A DNA stretch of 64,000 nt from Halapricum desulfuricans (GCF_017094505.1 NZ_CP064787.1:1-64000); one strand, 5' to 3'; positions 17,146 to 27,053 are shown, numbered from the stretch's first letter. Numbers and translations are program-made. The notes: generated from the sequence alone by a model not told the origin.

Positions 17146-18401
17146 CGAACGAGTCGAAACGGGCCGCCGAGGGAAACGCGGCTAGACTGTCGACGGGGCG
17201 CGACGTCGAGCGCGTACTTGCTCTCTCTGGCGGTCTCGCGAATCATCTCCAGGTCGTCGTCGTATCCGGGGTGGTTCTCTGTCATCGTCAGCGCGAGGAT
17301 GACCTGTAGACGGGCCTTCCAGGACGGGAGGTCTTCCATGACGACGATGTCGCCCACCCTGTCGTCGTCGTATCCGGGGTTCATCGGTCCCCAGTGGACC
17401 CGCGTGGACCGCGCGACGGGGATCCCGGCGTCGAGGGCGTCCCCCGTGGGCCCGGAGACGTCGGGGGCGGTGCCGCCCCACCAGCCGGTCGCCTGGATCA
17501 CGATCGCGTCGACGTCGTATTCCCCGGCAGCCGCCTGCTCGGTCACGTACGCCTCCGCGCCGGCACCCGTCGCGACGATCGGGACGACCATCTCGGGGGC
17601 TGCGTCGAGGTCGTAGTTCGAGAGGTTCGCGGTGTAGCTGCCGGGCTCCCGGTAGAGCATGAGTTCGTTGTCGGTGAAGGCGCCGATCGGGCCGGCCGGT
17701 CCCGAGTCGAACGTCTCGAGTTTGGTCGTGTGGGTCTTGGTCACGTCGCGAGCCGCGTGGATCTGCTCGTTGAGGACGACGTAGACGCCGCTCGGCTCGT
17801 CGGACAGGTGGAACTCGCTGCGAGTGCACATCCGGACGGCGGAGAGGAGGTTCCGCGGGCCGTCGGCGCTGACTGAGTCTCCCGCTCGCATTGCGCCCAC
17901 GAACGCCACCGGAATGTCCAGATCCAGCACGAGGTCGTTGAAGAACGCGTCCTCCTCGATCGCGTCGGTCCCGTGCGTGACGATGACGCCGTCGACGCCG
18001 TCGACCTCGGCTCGCATCGCCGCCTTGGCGACGTTGGCGTAATCCTCGACCAGCAGGCTCGAAGACCCCTTGTTCGCGACTGACTCGTAGGAGATGTCGA
18101 CGAACTCCTCCAGAATGGGCACGGCGCCGACGATCTGCTCGGCCCCCTCGGAACGTGCGTATCCGCCGTCTTCTGCTGCCTCTTCCGTGCTCGCGATCGT
18201 TCCGCCCGTCGCGATGACGCGCACTTCCGGCCGCTCGCTCGCGTCCGGAAGCAGCGACCTGTCGAGCGTCGGCTCGGGCTCGCCGACTCCGGTTCCGCCC
18301 AGGAGCGCTCCGCCACCGACCGCGCCAGTCAGCTTCAGGAATTCACGCCGGTTGGGTATGAGACTTCCAGTTTTACTGCTACTATCTGTATTTTCGTCCA
18401 T
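17127..18401 (-). CDS. ansB: Secreted type II L-asparaginase (Tat signal)
   Basis: A 424-residue enzyme hydrolysing asparagine to aspartate and ammonia, probably outside the cell. The Tat signal is [21 protein letters not shown] (about residues 17-37). The catalytic blocks are [10 protein letters not shown] near residue 62, the TheThr-Lys region [36 protein letters not shown], and ESDxx-like C-terminal segments. The ATG at 18401 is preferred because it places the twin-arginine motif close to the N-terminus. The last 30 residues look variable. Confidence 0.9.
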   Translation of the reverse strand: MDENTDSSSKTGSLIPNRREFLKLTGAVGGGALLGGTGVGEPEPTLDRSLLPDASERPEVRVIATGGTIASTEEAAEDGGYARSEGAEQIVGAVPILEEFVDISYESVANKGSSSLLVEDYANVAKAAMRAEVDGVDGVIVTHGTDAIEEDAFFNDLVLDLDIPVAFVGAMRAGDSVSADGPRNLLSAVRMCTRSEFHLSDEPSGVYVVLNEQIHAARDVTKTHTTKLETFDSGPAGPIGAFTDNELMLYREPGSYTANLSNYDLDAAPEMVVPIVATGAGAEAYVTEQAAAGEYDVDAIVIQATGWWGGTAPDVSGPTGDALDAGIPVARSTRVHWGPMNPGYDDDRVGDIVVMEDLPSWKARLQVILALTMTENHPGYDDDLEMIRETARESKYALDVAPRRQSSRVSLGGPFRLVRHSSAR

Positions 18402-18736
18402 AGATATACCGTTTTTATCCGCAATCGTACTCGATGGCAGTCGGATATTAACTGTTTCCCGCAAGGAGGAATAAGGTATACTAGGGGCATGCTACGGCTC
18501 GATACCCGAGATCGATCACGATCGCGCACGGGGGACTGGCAGGGGAATATCGTTCCGAACGGCCATCACTGGCCGTCGCGCTTCCGGGCGATGCTCGCCA
18601 GAAGCCGAATAGTCGACAGTCTTGCCGCTTCCAAAAAGAGATTTTAATAGATACGTAAATTTCTTTCGGGAGTTCTCGATGATCGGGAGAGCAACGCCGG
18701 TTTATCGTTTCGAGGGTCTGAGGCGTAGGAAAACGG
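18402..18736. promoter_or_regulatory. Divergent promoter region between asparaginase and cydA
   Basis: 335 gene-free bases. A TATA-like ttttaatagatacg at about 18641-18655 fits the cydA promoter with a leader of some 55 bases. Near the asparaginase start, AT-rich gataaaaacggtatatc on the minus strand could be its promoter. No repeats were seen. Confidence 0.5.
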
Positions 18737-20203
18737 ATGTCTGTACTTGTTCAATCACTCGTCGGCGGAGGGATCGTCCTGCCGATGCTCGACGGGCCGT
18801 TGCAGCTGTCGCCCGAGATCGCGAGCCGGGCGCAGTTCGGGTGGACGATCAGCGTCCACATCCTCTTTGCGGCCCTGTCGATCGGCCTTGCACCGTTTAT
18901 TATCTACTTCACCTGGAAGAGCGTCCGGACCGACGACGAACGGTTCGAACGCCTCCGGTCGTTCTGGATCAAGGTGTTCGCCGCCGGGTTCGTCATGGGG
19001 ACGGTCACCGGGATCCCGATGAGCTTCCAGTTCGGGACGAACTTCCCGCAGTTCTCCTCGGTCGCCGGCGAGATGATCGGCGGCCCGCTGGCCTTCGAGG
19101 CGAAGATGGCCTTCTTCCTCGAGGCCGTCTTCCTCGGAGTGTTGCTGTTCGGCCGCGAGCGAGTCAGCGACCGGACCTATATCCTCTCGTCGGTGCTGGT
19201 CGGGTTCGGGGCCTGGCTCTCGGGCTTCTGGATTCTGGTCGTCAACTCCTGGATGCAGACGCCCCAGGGTTACGAGATGGTGATGCGAAACGGCATGGAG
19301 GTCGCGAAACTGACCGACCCCATTGCGGCGTTTTTCAACCCGCGAATGAGCTGGATGTACGTCCACATGATCAACGCGTCGGTGATCTCGGTCGCGCTGC
19401 TGGTCGCCGGCGTTTCCGCGTACATCGTCTGGAAGAAACGCGACTCCCAGGCCTGGAACACCGCGCTGAAGTTCGCCGTGTTGCTCCTGCTGGTCTCGGC
19501 ACCGCTGCAGGCGATCCACGGCGACGCCTACGGTCGCCACGTCGAGGACACCCAGCCACAGAAGTTCGCGGCAATGGAGGCCCACTACGAGACCGGAACG
19601 GCTGACCTCCATCTGTTCGCGATCCCGAAGAGCCCCGACGCGCTGACCGATCCCCGGGCGGAAAACCTCTTCACGATCAGCCTGCCGAGGGTCGGCTCGT
19701 TCCTCGCGAGCGGGGGTGATTTCGACGCCGAAGTGCTCGGGCTGAACGAGTACGAGGAGAACCCGCCGGTCGCGCTCGTGTTCTGGTCGTTCCGGATCAT
19801 GGTCGGGCTCGGGTTCCTGTTCATCGGGCTTGCCCTGTGGGGTGGCTACCTCATGTACCGGGGCCGGCTGTCGGATAGTACCCGCTACCTGAAGGCGATG
19901 ATCATGGCGTCGCCGTTCGGATACGCCGCCCTGCTCACCGGATGGTACGTCACCGAGATCGGCCGCCAGCCGTGGGTCATTCAGGACGAACTCACGACCA
20001 ACGAGGCCGTCTCCTCGACGCTGTCAGGCGGGGAGGCAACGTTCACGCTTGTCGCGTTCCTCGCTATTTACGTGGCGCTGGTTCTGGTCGCCCTGTATAT
20101 CCTGCGGTGGCTCATCCAGGACGAGCTCCGGGAGCTGGGCGTGAAAGAATCCTCCGGAGATCGGTGGTACGGTCCGCTCCCGGGGGTGAGCGACGATGAC
20201 TGA
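18737..20203 (+). CDS. cydA: Cytochrome bd-type quinol oxidase subunit I
   Basis: A 488-residue integral membrane haem subunit that oxidises quinol and reduces oxygen. Landmarks are RAQFGWTISVHILFAALSIG with the conserved His about 41, GIPMSFQFGTNFPQFS, EAKMAFFLEAVFLGVLLFG, and later SFRIMVGLGFLF and GWYVTEIGRQPW, matching the Q-loop and C-terminal helices of the short-loop type. About nine transmembrane helices. The next gene starts 8 bases before its end, so the two subunits are translationally coupled. Whether bd or the related cyanide-insensitive CIO type is used cannot be told. Confidence 0.93.
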   Translation: MSVLVQSLVGGGIVLPMLDGPLQLSPEIASRAQFGWTISVHILFAALSIGLAPFIIYFTWKSVRTDDERFERLRSFWIKVFAAGFVMGTVTGIPMSFQFGTNFPQFSSVAGEMIGGPLAFEAKMAFFLEAVFLGVLLFGRERVSDRTYILSSVLVGFGAWLSGFWILVVNSWMQTPQGYEMVMRNGMEVAKLTDPIAAFFNPRMSWMYVHMINASVISVALLVAGVSAYIVWKKRDSQAWNTALKFAVLLLLVSAPLQAIHGDAYGRHVEDTQPQKFAAMEAHYETGTADLHLFAIPKSPDALTDPRAENLFTISLPRVGSFLASGGDFDAEVLGLNEYEENPPVALVFWSFRIMVGLGFLFIGLALWGGYLMYRGRLSDSTRYLKAMIMASPFGYAALLTGWYVTEIGRQPWVIQDELTTNEAVSSTLSGGEATFTLVAFLAIYVALVLVALYILRWLIQDELRELGVKESSGDRWYGPLPGVSDDD

Positions 20204-21197
20204 ACTGCTGTTGCCCGTCGACTCGTATCTCGTCGACTCGCTGCCGGAGATCTGGTTCGGCCTGGTCATGTTCGCGCTGACGATGTACATCGTCCTCGAC
20301 GGGTTCGACTTCGGGATCGGGATGCTGTACGCGACCCGGGACAACGACCACGACCGGGAGACGCTGCTTTCGGCGTTCGGCCCGGTCTGGGACGCAAACG
20401 AGGTGTGGGTGATCGCCTTCGGGACGATGACGCTCGCGGCGTTCCCCGACGTCTACTCCCGGCTGCTGGCCGATCACTACCTGCTCGCGCTCGGGTTCGT
20501 GCTGGCGCTGCTGTTCCGGGGGCTCGGGCCCGAACTCCGCGAACAACGCGACGACGAGCGCTGGAAGCGCTACTCAGATTACTCGTTTATCGGCGGGAGC
20601 CTCTTCGCGCCGCTTCTGTTCGGGATGATCGCCGGCCGATGGGTGTTCGACGCGGCGACGCTGTCGCTGCCGACGCTTTTGACCGGGATCGGTCTGGTCG
20701 CGGTCTCGGTCGTCACCGGCGCGGCGTTTCTGGCGGCGAAAACCGGGCCCGCGCTGGCCGGCGAGATGCGCGATTACGGCATCATCGCGACGCTTGCGTA
20801 TCTGGGCGGCGTCGTCGCCCTGCTGGCGGTCGTCGTCGTCACTGACGCCGGCGGCCACGCCGGGACGGTCCTCTCGATCCCCGGCGCGGCGATCGTCGTC
20901 CTCTCTGCCGCGGCCGGACTCGGCGGGATCGTGCTGGCCGGTCGCGGCGAGTATCGCGCCTGGCTGGCCACCGCGTTAGCGCTGCCGGTCCTGTTGAGTC
21001 TTCTCGTCGCGCTGCTGCTGTACCCGACGATTTACCCGCCGACTGGCCTGACTGTCCAGCAAGCGGTCGTCTCGCCGCTCGCGCTGAATCTCACGACCGT
21101 CCTCGGCGTCCCCGTTCTGTTCGTGGTCCTGTGGTACTTCAAGTTCCTCTACGGCGTGTTCAGCGGCCCCCTCGAGGGCGACGGTTACGGAGCCTGA
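20196..21197 (+). CDS. cydB: Cytochrome bd-type quinol oxidase subunit II
   Basis: A 333-residue membrane subunit. The N-terminal block LPEIWFGLVMFALTMYIVLDGFDFGIGML and the WDANEVWVIAFGTMTLAAFPDVYS segment are diagnostic. Eight or so hydrophobic helices follow. It overlaps cydA by 8 bases. No cydC/cydD assembly genes are seen nearby, as is usual in haloarchaea. The stop codon is followed directly by a family 1 palindromic element. Confidence 0.92.
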   Translation: MTELLLPVDSYLVDSLPEIWFGLVMFALTMYIVLDGFDFGIGMLYATRDNDHDRETLLSAFGPVWDANEVWVIAFGTMTLAAFPDVYSRLLADHYLLALGFVLALLFRGLGPELREQRDDERWKRYSDYSFIGGSLFAPLLFGMIAGRWVFDAATLSLPTLLTGIGLVAVSVVTGAAFLAAKTGPALAGEMRDYGIIATLAYLGGVVALLAVVVVTDAGGHAGTVLSIPGAAIVVLSAAAGLGGIVLAGRGEYRAWLATALALPVLLSLLVALLLYPTIYPPTGLTVQQAVVSPLALNLTTVLGVPVLFVVLWYFKFLYGVFSGPLEGDGYGA

Positions 21198-21262
21198 CCT
21201 GTACTGGTTTATCGATCCGACTGTACTACTTGATACGGAACGGGTGACAGTATTCCCTATCA
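21198..21262. repeat. Palindromic MITE-like element, family 1 (degenerate copy)
   Basis: Starts right after the cydB stop. It aligns with the copy at 14569-14649 through ctgtactggtttatcgatcc, a weakened central hairpin and gacagtattccctat at the right end. Less certain than the other two copies. Confidence 0.45.
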
Positions 21263-21376
21263 GATGCCGTCCGACGGGTCGACATTTCCGCAGACGACCC
21301 AGTCGTTCCGGAACAGCGCTGTCTGTTGTGACAAGACGGTACAGTTTAGTCGTCGCACCGAAAACGTCGAACCGAC

Positions 21377-21451
21377 GGGCCCTTAGCTTAGTCTGGTTAA
21401 AGCGATCGGCTCATAACCGATTGAGCGCTGGTTCAAATCCGGCAGGGCCCA
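21377..21451 (+). tRNA. tRNA with CAU anticodon (Met or Ile2)
   Basis: 75 bases with acceptor arms gggccct/agggccc, D-arm, anticodon stem atcgg/ccgat with loop ctcataa giving CAU, and T-arm ctgg-ttcaaat-ccgg. No CCA is encoded. The gggccc acceptor resembles haloarchaeal tRNA-Ile2, in which C34 is modified to agmatidine to read AUA; elongator Met is the alternative. It does not look like the initiator. Confidence 0.88.
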
Positions 21452-21544
21452 TCCACGGAAACATTTTTCCGGAGTCCACCGCCCGAAACCGTCGCGGAAG
21501 CGAACCGAGTGGTTTAAACCAAAACACGAACAATGCCCATATGC

Positions 21545-21619
21545 GGGCGCTTAGCTCAGTCTGGACAGAGTGCTTGGCTTCGGACCAAGTTGTCGGGGGT
21601 TCAAATCCTCCAGCGCCCA
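21545..21619 (+). tRNA. tRNA-Arg (UCG anticodon)
   Basis: 75 bases. Acceptor arms gggcgct/agcgccc, anticodon stem cttgg/ccaag with loop cttcgga giving TCG (Arg, CGA codons), and T-arm gggggttcaaatcctcc. Its 3' terminal sequence cctccagcgccca and the bases after it recur at 31264 and 32213. This marks it as the integration target of the island that begins here. Confidence 0.93.
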
Positions 21620-21845
21620 TAGCCGAGATCCTTCCCGAAATCGCGGCCCACAGCCCCTAATTCGGGCGTTTCGCGTTCTACTGTTGAGATGTGTTTGCTT
21701 TCGTTCGATGGGCGACCGGGCGAGTGGTGGCCACGGGAGCTCGCATCCATCCACACTGGTCCCAACAGAGAAGATTAATCGCTGATAGACACTACTGCTT
21801 CATATTCTGTCAAGAACGCCGTGCAAGATATAGAGGGTGTATACA
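21607..21845 (+). repeat. Long island repeat L, copy 1, att site at tRNA-Arg
   Basis: From the tRNA 3' end outward. It contains ttcccgaaatc, attcgggcgtttcgcgttct, tgagatgtgtttgctttcgt, gtggtggccacgggag, cacactggtcccaacagaga and gatagacactactgcttcat. The right half of the L repeat follows the tRNA directly; other copies carry an unrelated left half in place of the tRNA. This is what recombination at a tRNA attachment site produces. Confidence 0.75.
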
Positions 21846-21908
21846 GCACAGCGATACTGTCCGAGAACTCGGGTCACCAGCAAGAGTGCGATGATGCCGC
21901 ACGGACAG

Positions 21909-23831
21909 TCAGTTCACGCTCTTCGACAGCTCAGCCCCCGTCTTGAACTTCACTTCATCCGACGCACTTGCAGCGTTTACCAAGTGTAACACCGGCGCAT
22001 CCATCGCCACGTGCGTCAGGGCCACCCGACCACCACCGCCCCCTCCAGACCGGGACCGAAGAAAGTCACTCACCATAGGGTCCTCAGGGTCAAACGAGTC
22101 CGCCGAAAACACTCCCGCTTTGACCAACTCATCGACTGTTCCTGAGTCCATTCTCGCCCCCCGACGAGCACGCTCACTCAGCCCTGCTCGTGCCACGAAG
22201 TCACTGAGCCCATCTCCATCAGCAGAGTAATCGAAGCAGCACTCGATACCAACCACCTGCGCAGCCCCGGCCATCGACAACACCGTCGTCGAACTCTCGT
22301 ACAACGCAGCATCATCGATAATCCACCCACCAGAGTAGATGAGCTGCCCGTCGCTTCGCCCTCGACCCACGTACATGAGGGCTGGAACCGGCTCCGGACA
22401 ACCCGGTGGCTGAACCATCACCTGCGCTACCGTCAAGTCGACAATCCGACCCTGAGCGTCCATTGTCGCCGGTGGACCACCTGCTCGCTTCCCCCACGCA
22501 TCCAACCCCTCCGGCTCGAACGGCTCACCCTCAACCGGACACACCACAACAGACGTACCAGCCTCAGCAGACGGTGGAGAGTTCATCACAACAATGTGAC
22601 CGTCAGCAGCGCGCTCAGCCACGAGCCCACCGCCCGTCGCCACAGGCCCCGTCATCTCCGCGACGAAGTGGGGCGTTTCCCCGCACACCGCACCAGGGGA
22701 CACAGTGGAGTCGTCATCGTCACAATCACCACTCTCATCCGGACCACTCGAACCGTACTGATTTTTCCCCCACGCGTACACATTCCCCTCGCCATCAGAC
22801 CGGCCCGTCAGGTAGGAAAAGAGCCGCTCCGGCGTCACCGCGTCCTCGATACTGCCGTTCCCACCCGGAACCTCAGCATCAGGCAAACACACAGCGAACC
22901 GCTCCGCAACAACAGGCTTCTGTTCAAGATACCTGAAAAGCTCCGCCTGCTCTCCCGGATTGAACAGCCCTGATGAGTCAAACTCAACTGGTGGAAGCAA
23001 GTAATCCCCGACGAGGATATCGTTCTCGTCACCACCACCGTCAAGACCGAACGCCTCCCACTCGCCGTCCCGAGCGTACTCTTGCGCTCGGACAACGTCT
23101 GCCTCCCTATCTGTGACGTTCGCTAATGCCGCGACGCAGGACTCGTCTGAACACCGCTCCAGCACTGCCCGCATCTCGGCCAGCACTGCTTCCATGTCAC
23201 TCAACGACTCAGTAATCTCTTTCTCCGTTTCCGGGTTCCGCCCTGTCCGGGCACTCCGCTTCGAAATTGCTGTCGCAGCCGCAGTCGTCGCCTCTTCGAG
23301 CTGCGCGTCAAGCCGCGAGACGCGCCGGAACGTTTCGTCGTCTTCGTCCATATCGTCGTCGATGATATCGCTGGGTCCCGCGATACTCCGATTACTCCGG
23401 GGCGAGTTGTAGTCCTCACCGCGAACGTCGTCGTCAACGCCATCGGAATCCGAATCCTCATCAGCCGCCCGCGCCTGCTGCTTGTTGCTCCGTGACGAAT
23501 TGTAGTCCTGAGCCATCACCGCCGACGACGTAACCCACCCCTCCAACTCAACTCGCCCAGCAAGCGTCGGAGTCAACCGAGCCACGTGCGGTTTCCCACG
23601 GAGTTCGTCTTCGAACGTGAGCGTGACTTCCGTGTCGTCGTCATTCCAATCCATCCCAGCGAACACTGCCGCAGGCGACGACCCTGTGTTCGTTACAGTT
23701 GACGCAACTTGGCCCAGACAGCCACTTAGCGCGCCGATTGCGATGGTGCCGCTTGCTGTGAGTAACGCCCGTCTGCTTGTGATAGCATGTCGTATGCTAT
23801 CTGCGTGACTATCACGCCGTCGTGAATTCAT
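21909..23831 (-). CDS. Large Tat-exported lipoprotein of unknown function
   Basis: A 640-residue acidic protein. The N-terminus SRRALLTASGTIAIGALSGC is a Tat signal ending in a lipobox with Cys about 38. The region 105-150 holds a degenerate duplication, QDYNSSRSN and EDYNSPRSN, separated by an acidic stretch. A helical part (about 165-245) precedes a Cys-containing domain with YAWGKNQYGSSG and IYSGGWIIDDAALYESSTTV. I do not recognise the family. Ten or more cysteines suggest disulfides outside the cell. It is the first gene of the island and lies 62 bases from an 80-bp repeat copy. Confidence 0.75.
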   Translation of the reverse strand: MNSRRRDSHADSIRHAITSRRALLTASGTIAIGALSGCLGQVASTVTNTGSSPAAVFAGMDWNDDDTEVTLTFEDELRGKPHVARLTPTLAGRVELEGWVTSSAVMAQDYNSSRSNKQQARAADEDSDSDGVDDDVRGEDYNSPRSNRSIAGPSDIIDDDMDEDDETFRRVSRLDAQLEEATTAAATAISKRSARTGRNPETEKEITESLSDMEAVLAEMRAVLERCSDESCVAALANVTDREADVVRAQEYARDGEWEAFGLDGGGDENDILVGDYLLPPVEFDSSGLFNPGEQAELFRYLEQKPVVAERFAVCLPDAEVPGGNGSIEDAVTPERLFSYLTGRSDGEGNVYAWGKNQYGSSGPDESGDCDDDDSTVSPGAVCGETPHFVAEMTGPVATGGGLVAERAADGHIVVMNSPPSAEAGTSVVVCPVEGEPFEPEGLDAWGKRAGGPPATMDAQGRIVDLTVAQVMVQPPGCPEPVPALMYVGRGRSDGQLIYSGGWIIDDAALYESSTTVLSMAGAAQVVGIECCFDYSADGDGLSDFVARAGLSERARRGARMDSGTVDELVKAGVFSADSFDPEDPMVSDFLRSRSGGGGGGRVALTHVAMDAPVLHLVNAASASDEVKFKTGAELSKSVN

Positions 23832-23892
23832 AATCGAACAGTATAGGTGATAGGTCAGTATAAACCTTCTTCTACTTATGAATTAGCGTGCG

Positions 23893-23976
23893 GTAGATTC
23901 GCGCACTCCATCTTGCACGGGTGTATTGACCTATACAGTCTCTGTCAGAATTGCTGTGACCGATACAGTGGGTCAG
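23893..23976 (+). repeat. 80-bp island repeat S, copy 1
   Basis: Contains cgcgcactccatcttgcacg, then gtattgacctatacagtctc and tgtcagaattgctgtgaccg atacag. Five full copies and one half copy occur in the island, mostly just 5' of cargo genes. The second half has short inverted arms ctctgt/acagag in the best copies. This copy lies upstream of the 640-residue lipoprotein gene. Confidence 0.8.
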
Positions 23977-24045
23977 CGACCGCCGAACTCACGTTGACAG
24001 TGAAACGGTTTCTTGGTCAGACGGCCAGAGGGCGTTCGGTGAGAC

Positions 24046-24372
24046 TCATAGCACCCGTAGCCTGTAGCCTTCAGCGGCAGTTTCGTCGGTGACCCGGCCG
24101 GCCTCAAGCGCAGCGTCAAGGACTTCGGTAACGAACTCTTTAGGTACCTCCACGCCGATGAAATCGGTCCCCTCGCGCCCTGTTGTCAGTCGTGCCATCG
24201 TTCGCTTCGTGCCGTCGTCGTTGTAGATACTCCCGATGCGGTCGCCGTCTCTGATAAATCGTAGCGTCACGTCAGTCGGCTCGATCGAGTCGAAGTTCAC
24301 CTCGAACACTCGGTCGTCGCTGTCAAGTCGAGCGAGCATACTTCCGTTATGTTCGGCCACAGTCGTCTCCAT
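24046..24372 (-). CDS. Hypothetical protein, 108 residues
   Basis: Starts METTVAEHNGSMLARLDSDD. The segment VFEVNFDSIEPTDVTLRFIRDGDRIGSIYNDDG predicts beta strands, and the C-terminal helix is TEVLDAALEAGRVTDETA. The ATG at 24372 is preferred to one 12 codons upstream. No family recognised, no signal peptide. It lies between two repeat copies in the island. Confidence 0.6.
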   Translation of the reverse strand: METTVAEHNGSMLARLDSDDRVFEVNFDSIEPTDVTLRFIRDGDRIGSIYNDDGTKRTMARLTTGREGTDFIGVEVPKEFVTEVLDAALEAGRVTDETAAEGYRLRVL

Positions 24373-24550
24373 ACCGCTCTTACGTGTCCGAAGTACATAA
24401 AATATCACTTAGAATGATAGGTTTGTCTGTCCGGAGTGGTTACTCTGTGTATCGGCGGTGATCGGACAGGGTCTCTCGTTCTATATGCTGGTCGCTGTGG
24501 ATCGACTCACGTCCCGTAGTCACCCACTGGTCGTGCCACAGACGCGCTAT

Positions 24551-24662
24551 GTCTCTTTCACCGTAGCCGAAAATAGTATAACAATTTATAAATCACTGTT
24601 TCTGAAGTGCCGGAATTCGGATGCCTCACGTCTGGAACGGCGATTCGTTCGATACGAAATCC
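24551..24662 (+). repeat. Long island repeat L, copy 2 (left half only)
   Basis: Holds tctctttcaccgtagccg, cactgtttctgaagtgccgg, aattcggatgcctcacgtct and gattcgttcgata. It then departs from the family at the ttcgttcga motif. It lies in the 332-base gap upstream of the PEGA/PKD gene; the remaining gap is AT-rich, with a TATA-like attttaatatctag at about 24710. Confidence 0.65.
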
Positions 24663-24740
24663 GCAACAGCGAGATTCCTGAAAAACACCACTAAAACGCC
24701 TCTACGATAATTTTAATATCTAGTAAATCGTGAATTCATC

Positions 24741-27053
24741 ATGTTTCCACGGAGTACTCCAGCGAATTCCGCGCGCTCGACGAGCCAGCGGATCGATCGA
24801 CGCGGCGTTATGTCTCTACTGCTTTCGTTGCTCATCACCTCAAGTGTGATCGCCGTCTCACTCGGAGTCGGTCCGGGTATCGTCGTGGCAGCCGACCGGA
24901 ACGGGGGGATCGACAACGTGAGTGTCTACGAACGGATCGACGAGGACGGGGACGGCTACGCATCGACGATTGTCCTCCGCGTAGAGGCAGACACCCATTT
25001 CAAAGAGTACCTGGGCGTTGGAAAGGGGAACCCACTCATTTCGATCCGGGCGAGGCTAGCAGGCGAGAATCAACAGTACGGACTCGTCGCTCACCGCGTG
25101 TTGAACCACGAACGTAGCAACAACGGGGTCTACTACTTCGAGATCAGTGCGGCACAGTTCCACCAGCACGCGAACAGTCGGACTGCCACCGAGGGTGGAA
25201 CGTTCGAGATCGATCGGATCAGCGTTCTCTTGCAGGATTACGAAAAATTAAACCCTATCAAGGTTGCTCTCAACAATCCAGATAGTTTTCGTGTCATTGG
25301 AGACACCTCCGACGACAGGTTTGTCCTTCGAATGAATTCGAGAAACGCCGGATTAGAGCTCCCCGTGACCGACGAGACCGATGTGCTGCGCGTCGAATCG
25401 AACGTCCAGGAGGCGGAGGTCTACCTCGACGGACAGTGGGTTGGATGGATTGTCGGCGGGTCGCCGCTCGCTGTCTCCGTGCCCGTAGACGATTACGAGC
25501 GGAACGGCCTCCGCACTATCAGGGTCGTAGCCCCCGGCTACGACAGCAACTCGGTCCAGGTCAGCGTTCGCCCGCCGACCGTTGTTTCCGTGCCACTGAC
25601 CCGGACGACGAAACCGATCACGGTCACCTCGACCCCGAAAGACGCCTCCGTGTCAGTCAACGGCGTGCGGGTCGGGACGACGCCGTACTTTGGACAGTAT
25701 GCTGCCGGGAGTAGCTACCGCGTCAGCGTCTACGCCGACGGTTACCTCCGCCAGGATTTCGAGAACGTCCGTCCCGGGACGACGCTTCACGCTGAACTTC
25801 CGACGATTGGCGAGATCGATATCGACGACGGCGAAACGACCAGCATCGACTTCGGCACTAACTGGTGGCACACGCCGATCGGAGACTTCAGCGGGAGCCT
25901 GCAGGACGCGACCACCATCGAGACCGACGTCGTGAACGGTGAGGTCACCGGCGGAACGGTCACGACGGACGTGCAGAACGTGGACACGACGACGCTGGTT
26001 GTCGGGACTGAGGCGTTCGACTTTAGCGAAAACATCGAGTCGGTCCTGCCGGCGTTGAACCTCCCCTCGGCGACCAGCGCCGCATTCGTTGCGTCCCCGG
26101 ACAGACCAGTTGTGCGAACGCCACTCCAATTCGACGCCGGCCGGTCGTACTCGTTGTTAGGTAACGTGACCGACTACGCGTGGGACTTCGGGGACGGGAC
26201 GACTGCGATCGGTCGAACACCGGGCCACACCTACCAGACAGCAGGCGTGTACCAAGTGTCTCTGACAATCACCGACGAGGCCGGCGGCACGGCCACCGCA
26301 ACCAGGTCGGTGACCGTCCAAGACGAGCCACCGACCGCGCGACTCTCGTGGGGTCCCTACCAGCCGACGAGCGGCCAGATTGTCAGTTTCGATGCCTCGG
26401 GTAGCACCGATCCAGAAGACGAGATTTCTCGCTATGAGTGGGACCTCGGCGATGGTCGAACCGCCGGCGGACAGCAAGTCAGCCACGCCTACAGCGTGCC
26501 GGGGCAGTACGTGATATCGCTCACCGTCGTCGACGTGACCGGGAACGAGGACACCCTCACCCGAACGGTGGCCGTCGAAGCGCCGAATCAGGAGCCGAAC
26601 GCACAGTTCACGACGAACGAGCAGACCGTCGTTCGTGGGACGACAGTCGCTTTCGACGGCAGTGCCAGCAGTGATCCGGACGGCACCCTGGTCGCCTACG
26701 AGTGGGACTTCGGCGATGGCGGTATCGCAACCGGCCCGACGGCAACATACACGTTCGATACGGCCGGGACGTTCATCGTCAGTCTCGACGTCCTCGACGA
26801 TCGGGGAGCACGCGTCAGCGACACAGTCAACGTGACCGTCCACAACGAGAGCGTGGAGGCAACGACGACCAGCCAATCACCGGCCACACAAACGCCGACT
26901 ACGACTGACGGAGCACCATCCACGGATACGCCAGCAGCGCCCACGACTGACACAGGGACTGGATTCGGTCCTGGATTCGGGCCGGTCAGCGCACTGCTGG
27001 CTGTGATCGCTGGGATCGCATTACTAGCGAGGCGTCGCGAAATGAGTCGGTGA
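24741..27053 (+). CDS. PEGA/PKD-domain surface protein with PGF-CTERM anchor
   Basis: A 770-residue secreted protein. N-terminal signal helix at about 22-50. Unknown beta-rich domain (about 55-200). Two PEGA-type modules (EAEVYLDGQWVG about 227, and TPKDASVSVNGVRVGTTPY about 305). Three PKD domains (YAWDFGDGTT, YEWDLGDGRT, YEWDFGDGGI) between about 455 and 700. A Thr/Pro-rich stalk and a C-terminal TGFGPGFGP plus helix plus Arg tail follow. The last is the PGF-CTERM signal cut by archaeosortase A, after which the protein is lipid-anchored. Probably cell-surface binding or adhesion. Confidence 0.85.
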   Translation: MFPRSTPANSARSTSQRIDRRGVMSLLLSLLITSSVIAVSLGVGPGIVVAADRNGGIDNVSVYERIDEDGDGYASTIVLRVEADTHFKEYLGVGKGNPLISIRARLAGENQQYGLVAHRVLNHERSNNGVYYFEISAAQFHQHANSRTATEGGTFEIDRISVLLQDYEKLNPIKVALNNPDSFRVIGDTSDDRFVLRMNSRNAGLELPVTDETDVLRVESNVQEAEVYLDGQWVGWIVGGSPLAVSVPVDDYERNGLRTIRVVAPGYDSNSVQVSVRPPTVVSVPLTRTTKPITVTSTPKDASVSVNGVRVGTTPYFGQYAAGSSYRVSVYADGYLRQDFENVRPGTTLHAELPTIGEIDIDDGETTSIDFGTNWWHTPIGDFSGSLQDATTIETDVVNGEVTGGTVTTDVQNVDTTTLVVGTEAFDFSENIESVLPALNLPSATSAAFVASPDRPVVRTPLQFDAGRSYSLLGNVTDYAWDFGDGTTAIGRTPGHTYQTAGVYQVSLTITDEAGGTATATRSVTVQDEPPTARLSWGPYQPTSGQIVSFDASGSTDPEDEISRYEWDLGDGRTAGGQQVSHAYSVPGQYVISLTVVDVTGNEDTLTRTVAVEAPNQEPNAQFTTNEQTVVRGTTVAFDGSASSDPDGTLVAYEWDFGDGGIATGPTATYTFDTAGTFIVSLDVLDDRGARVSDTVNVTVHNESVEATTTSQSPATQTPTTTDGAPSTDTPAAPTTDTGTGFGPGFGPVSALLAVIAGIALLARRREMSR

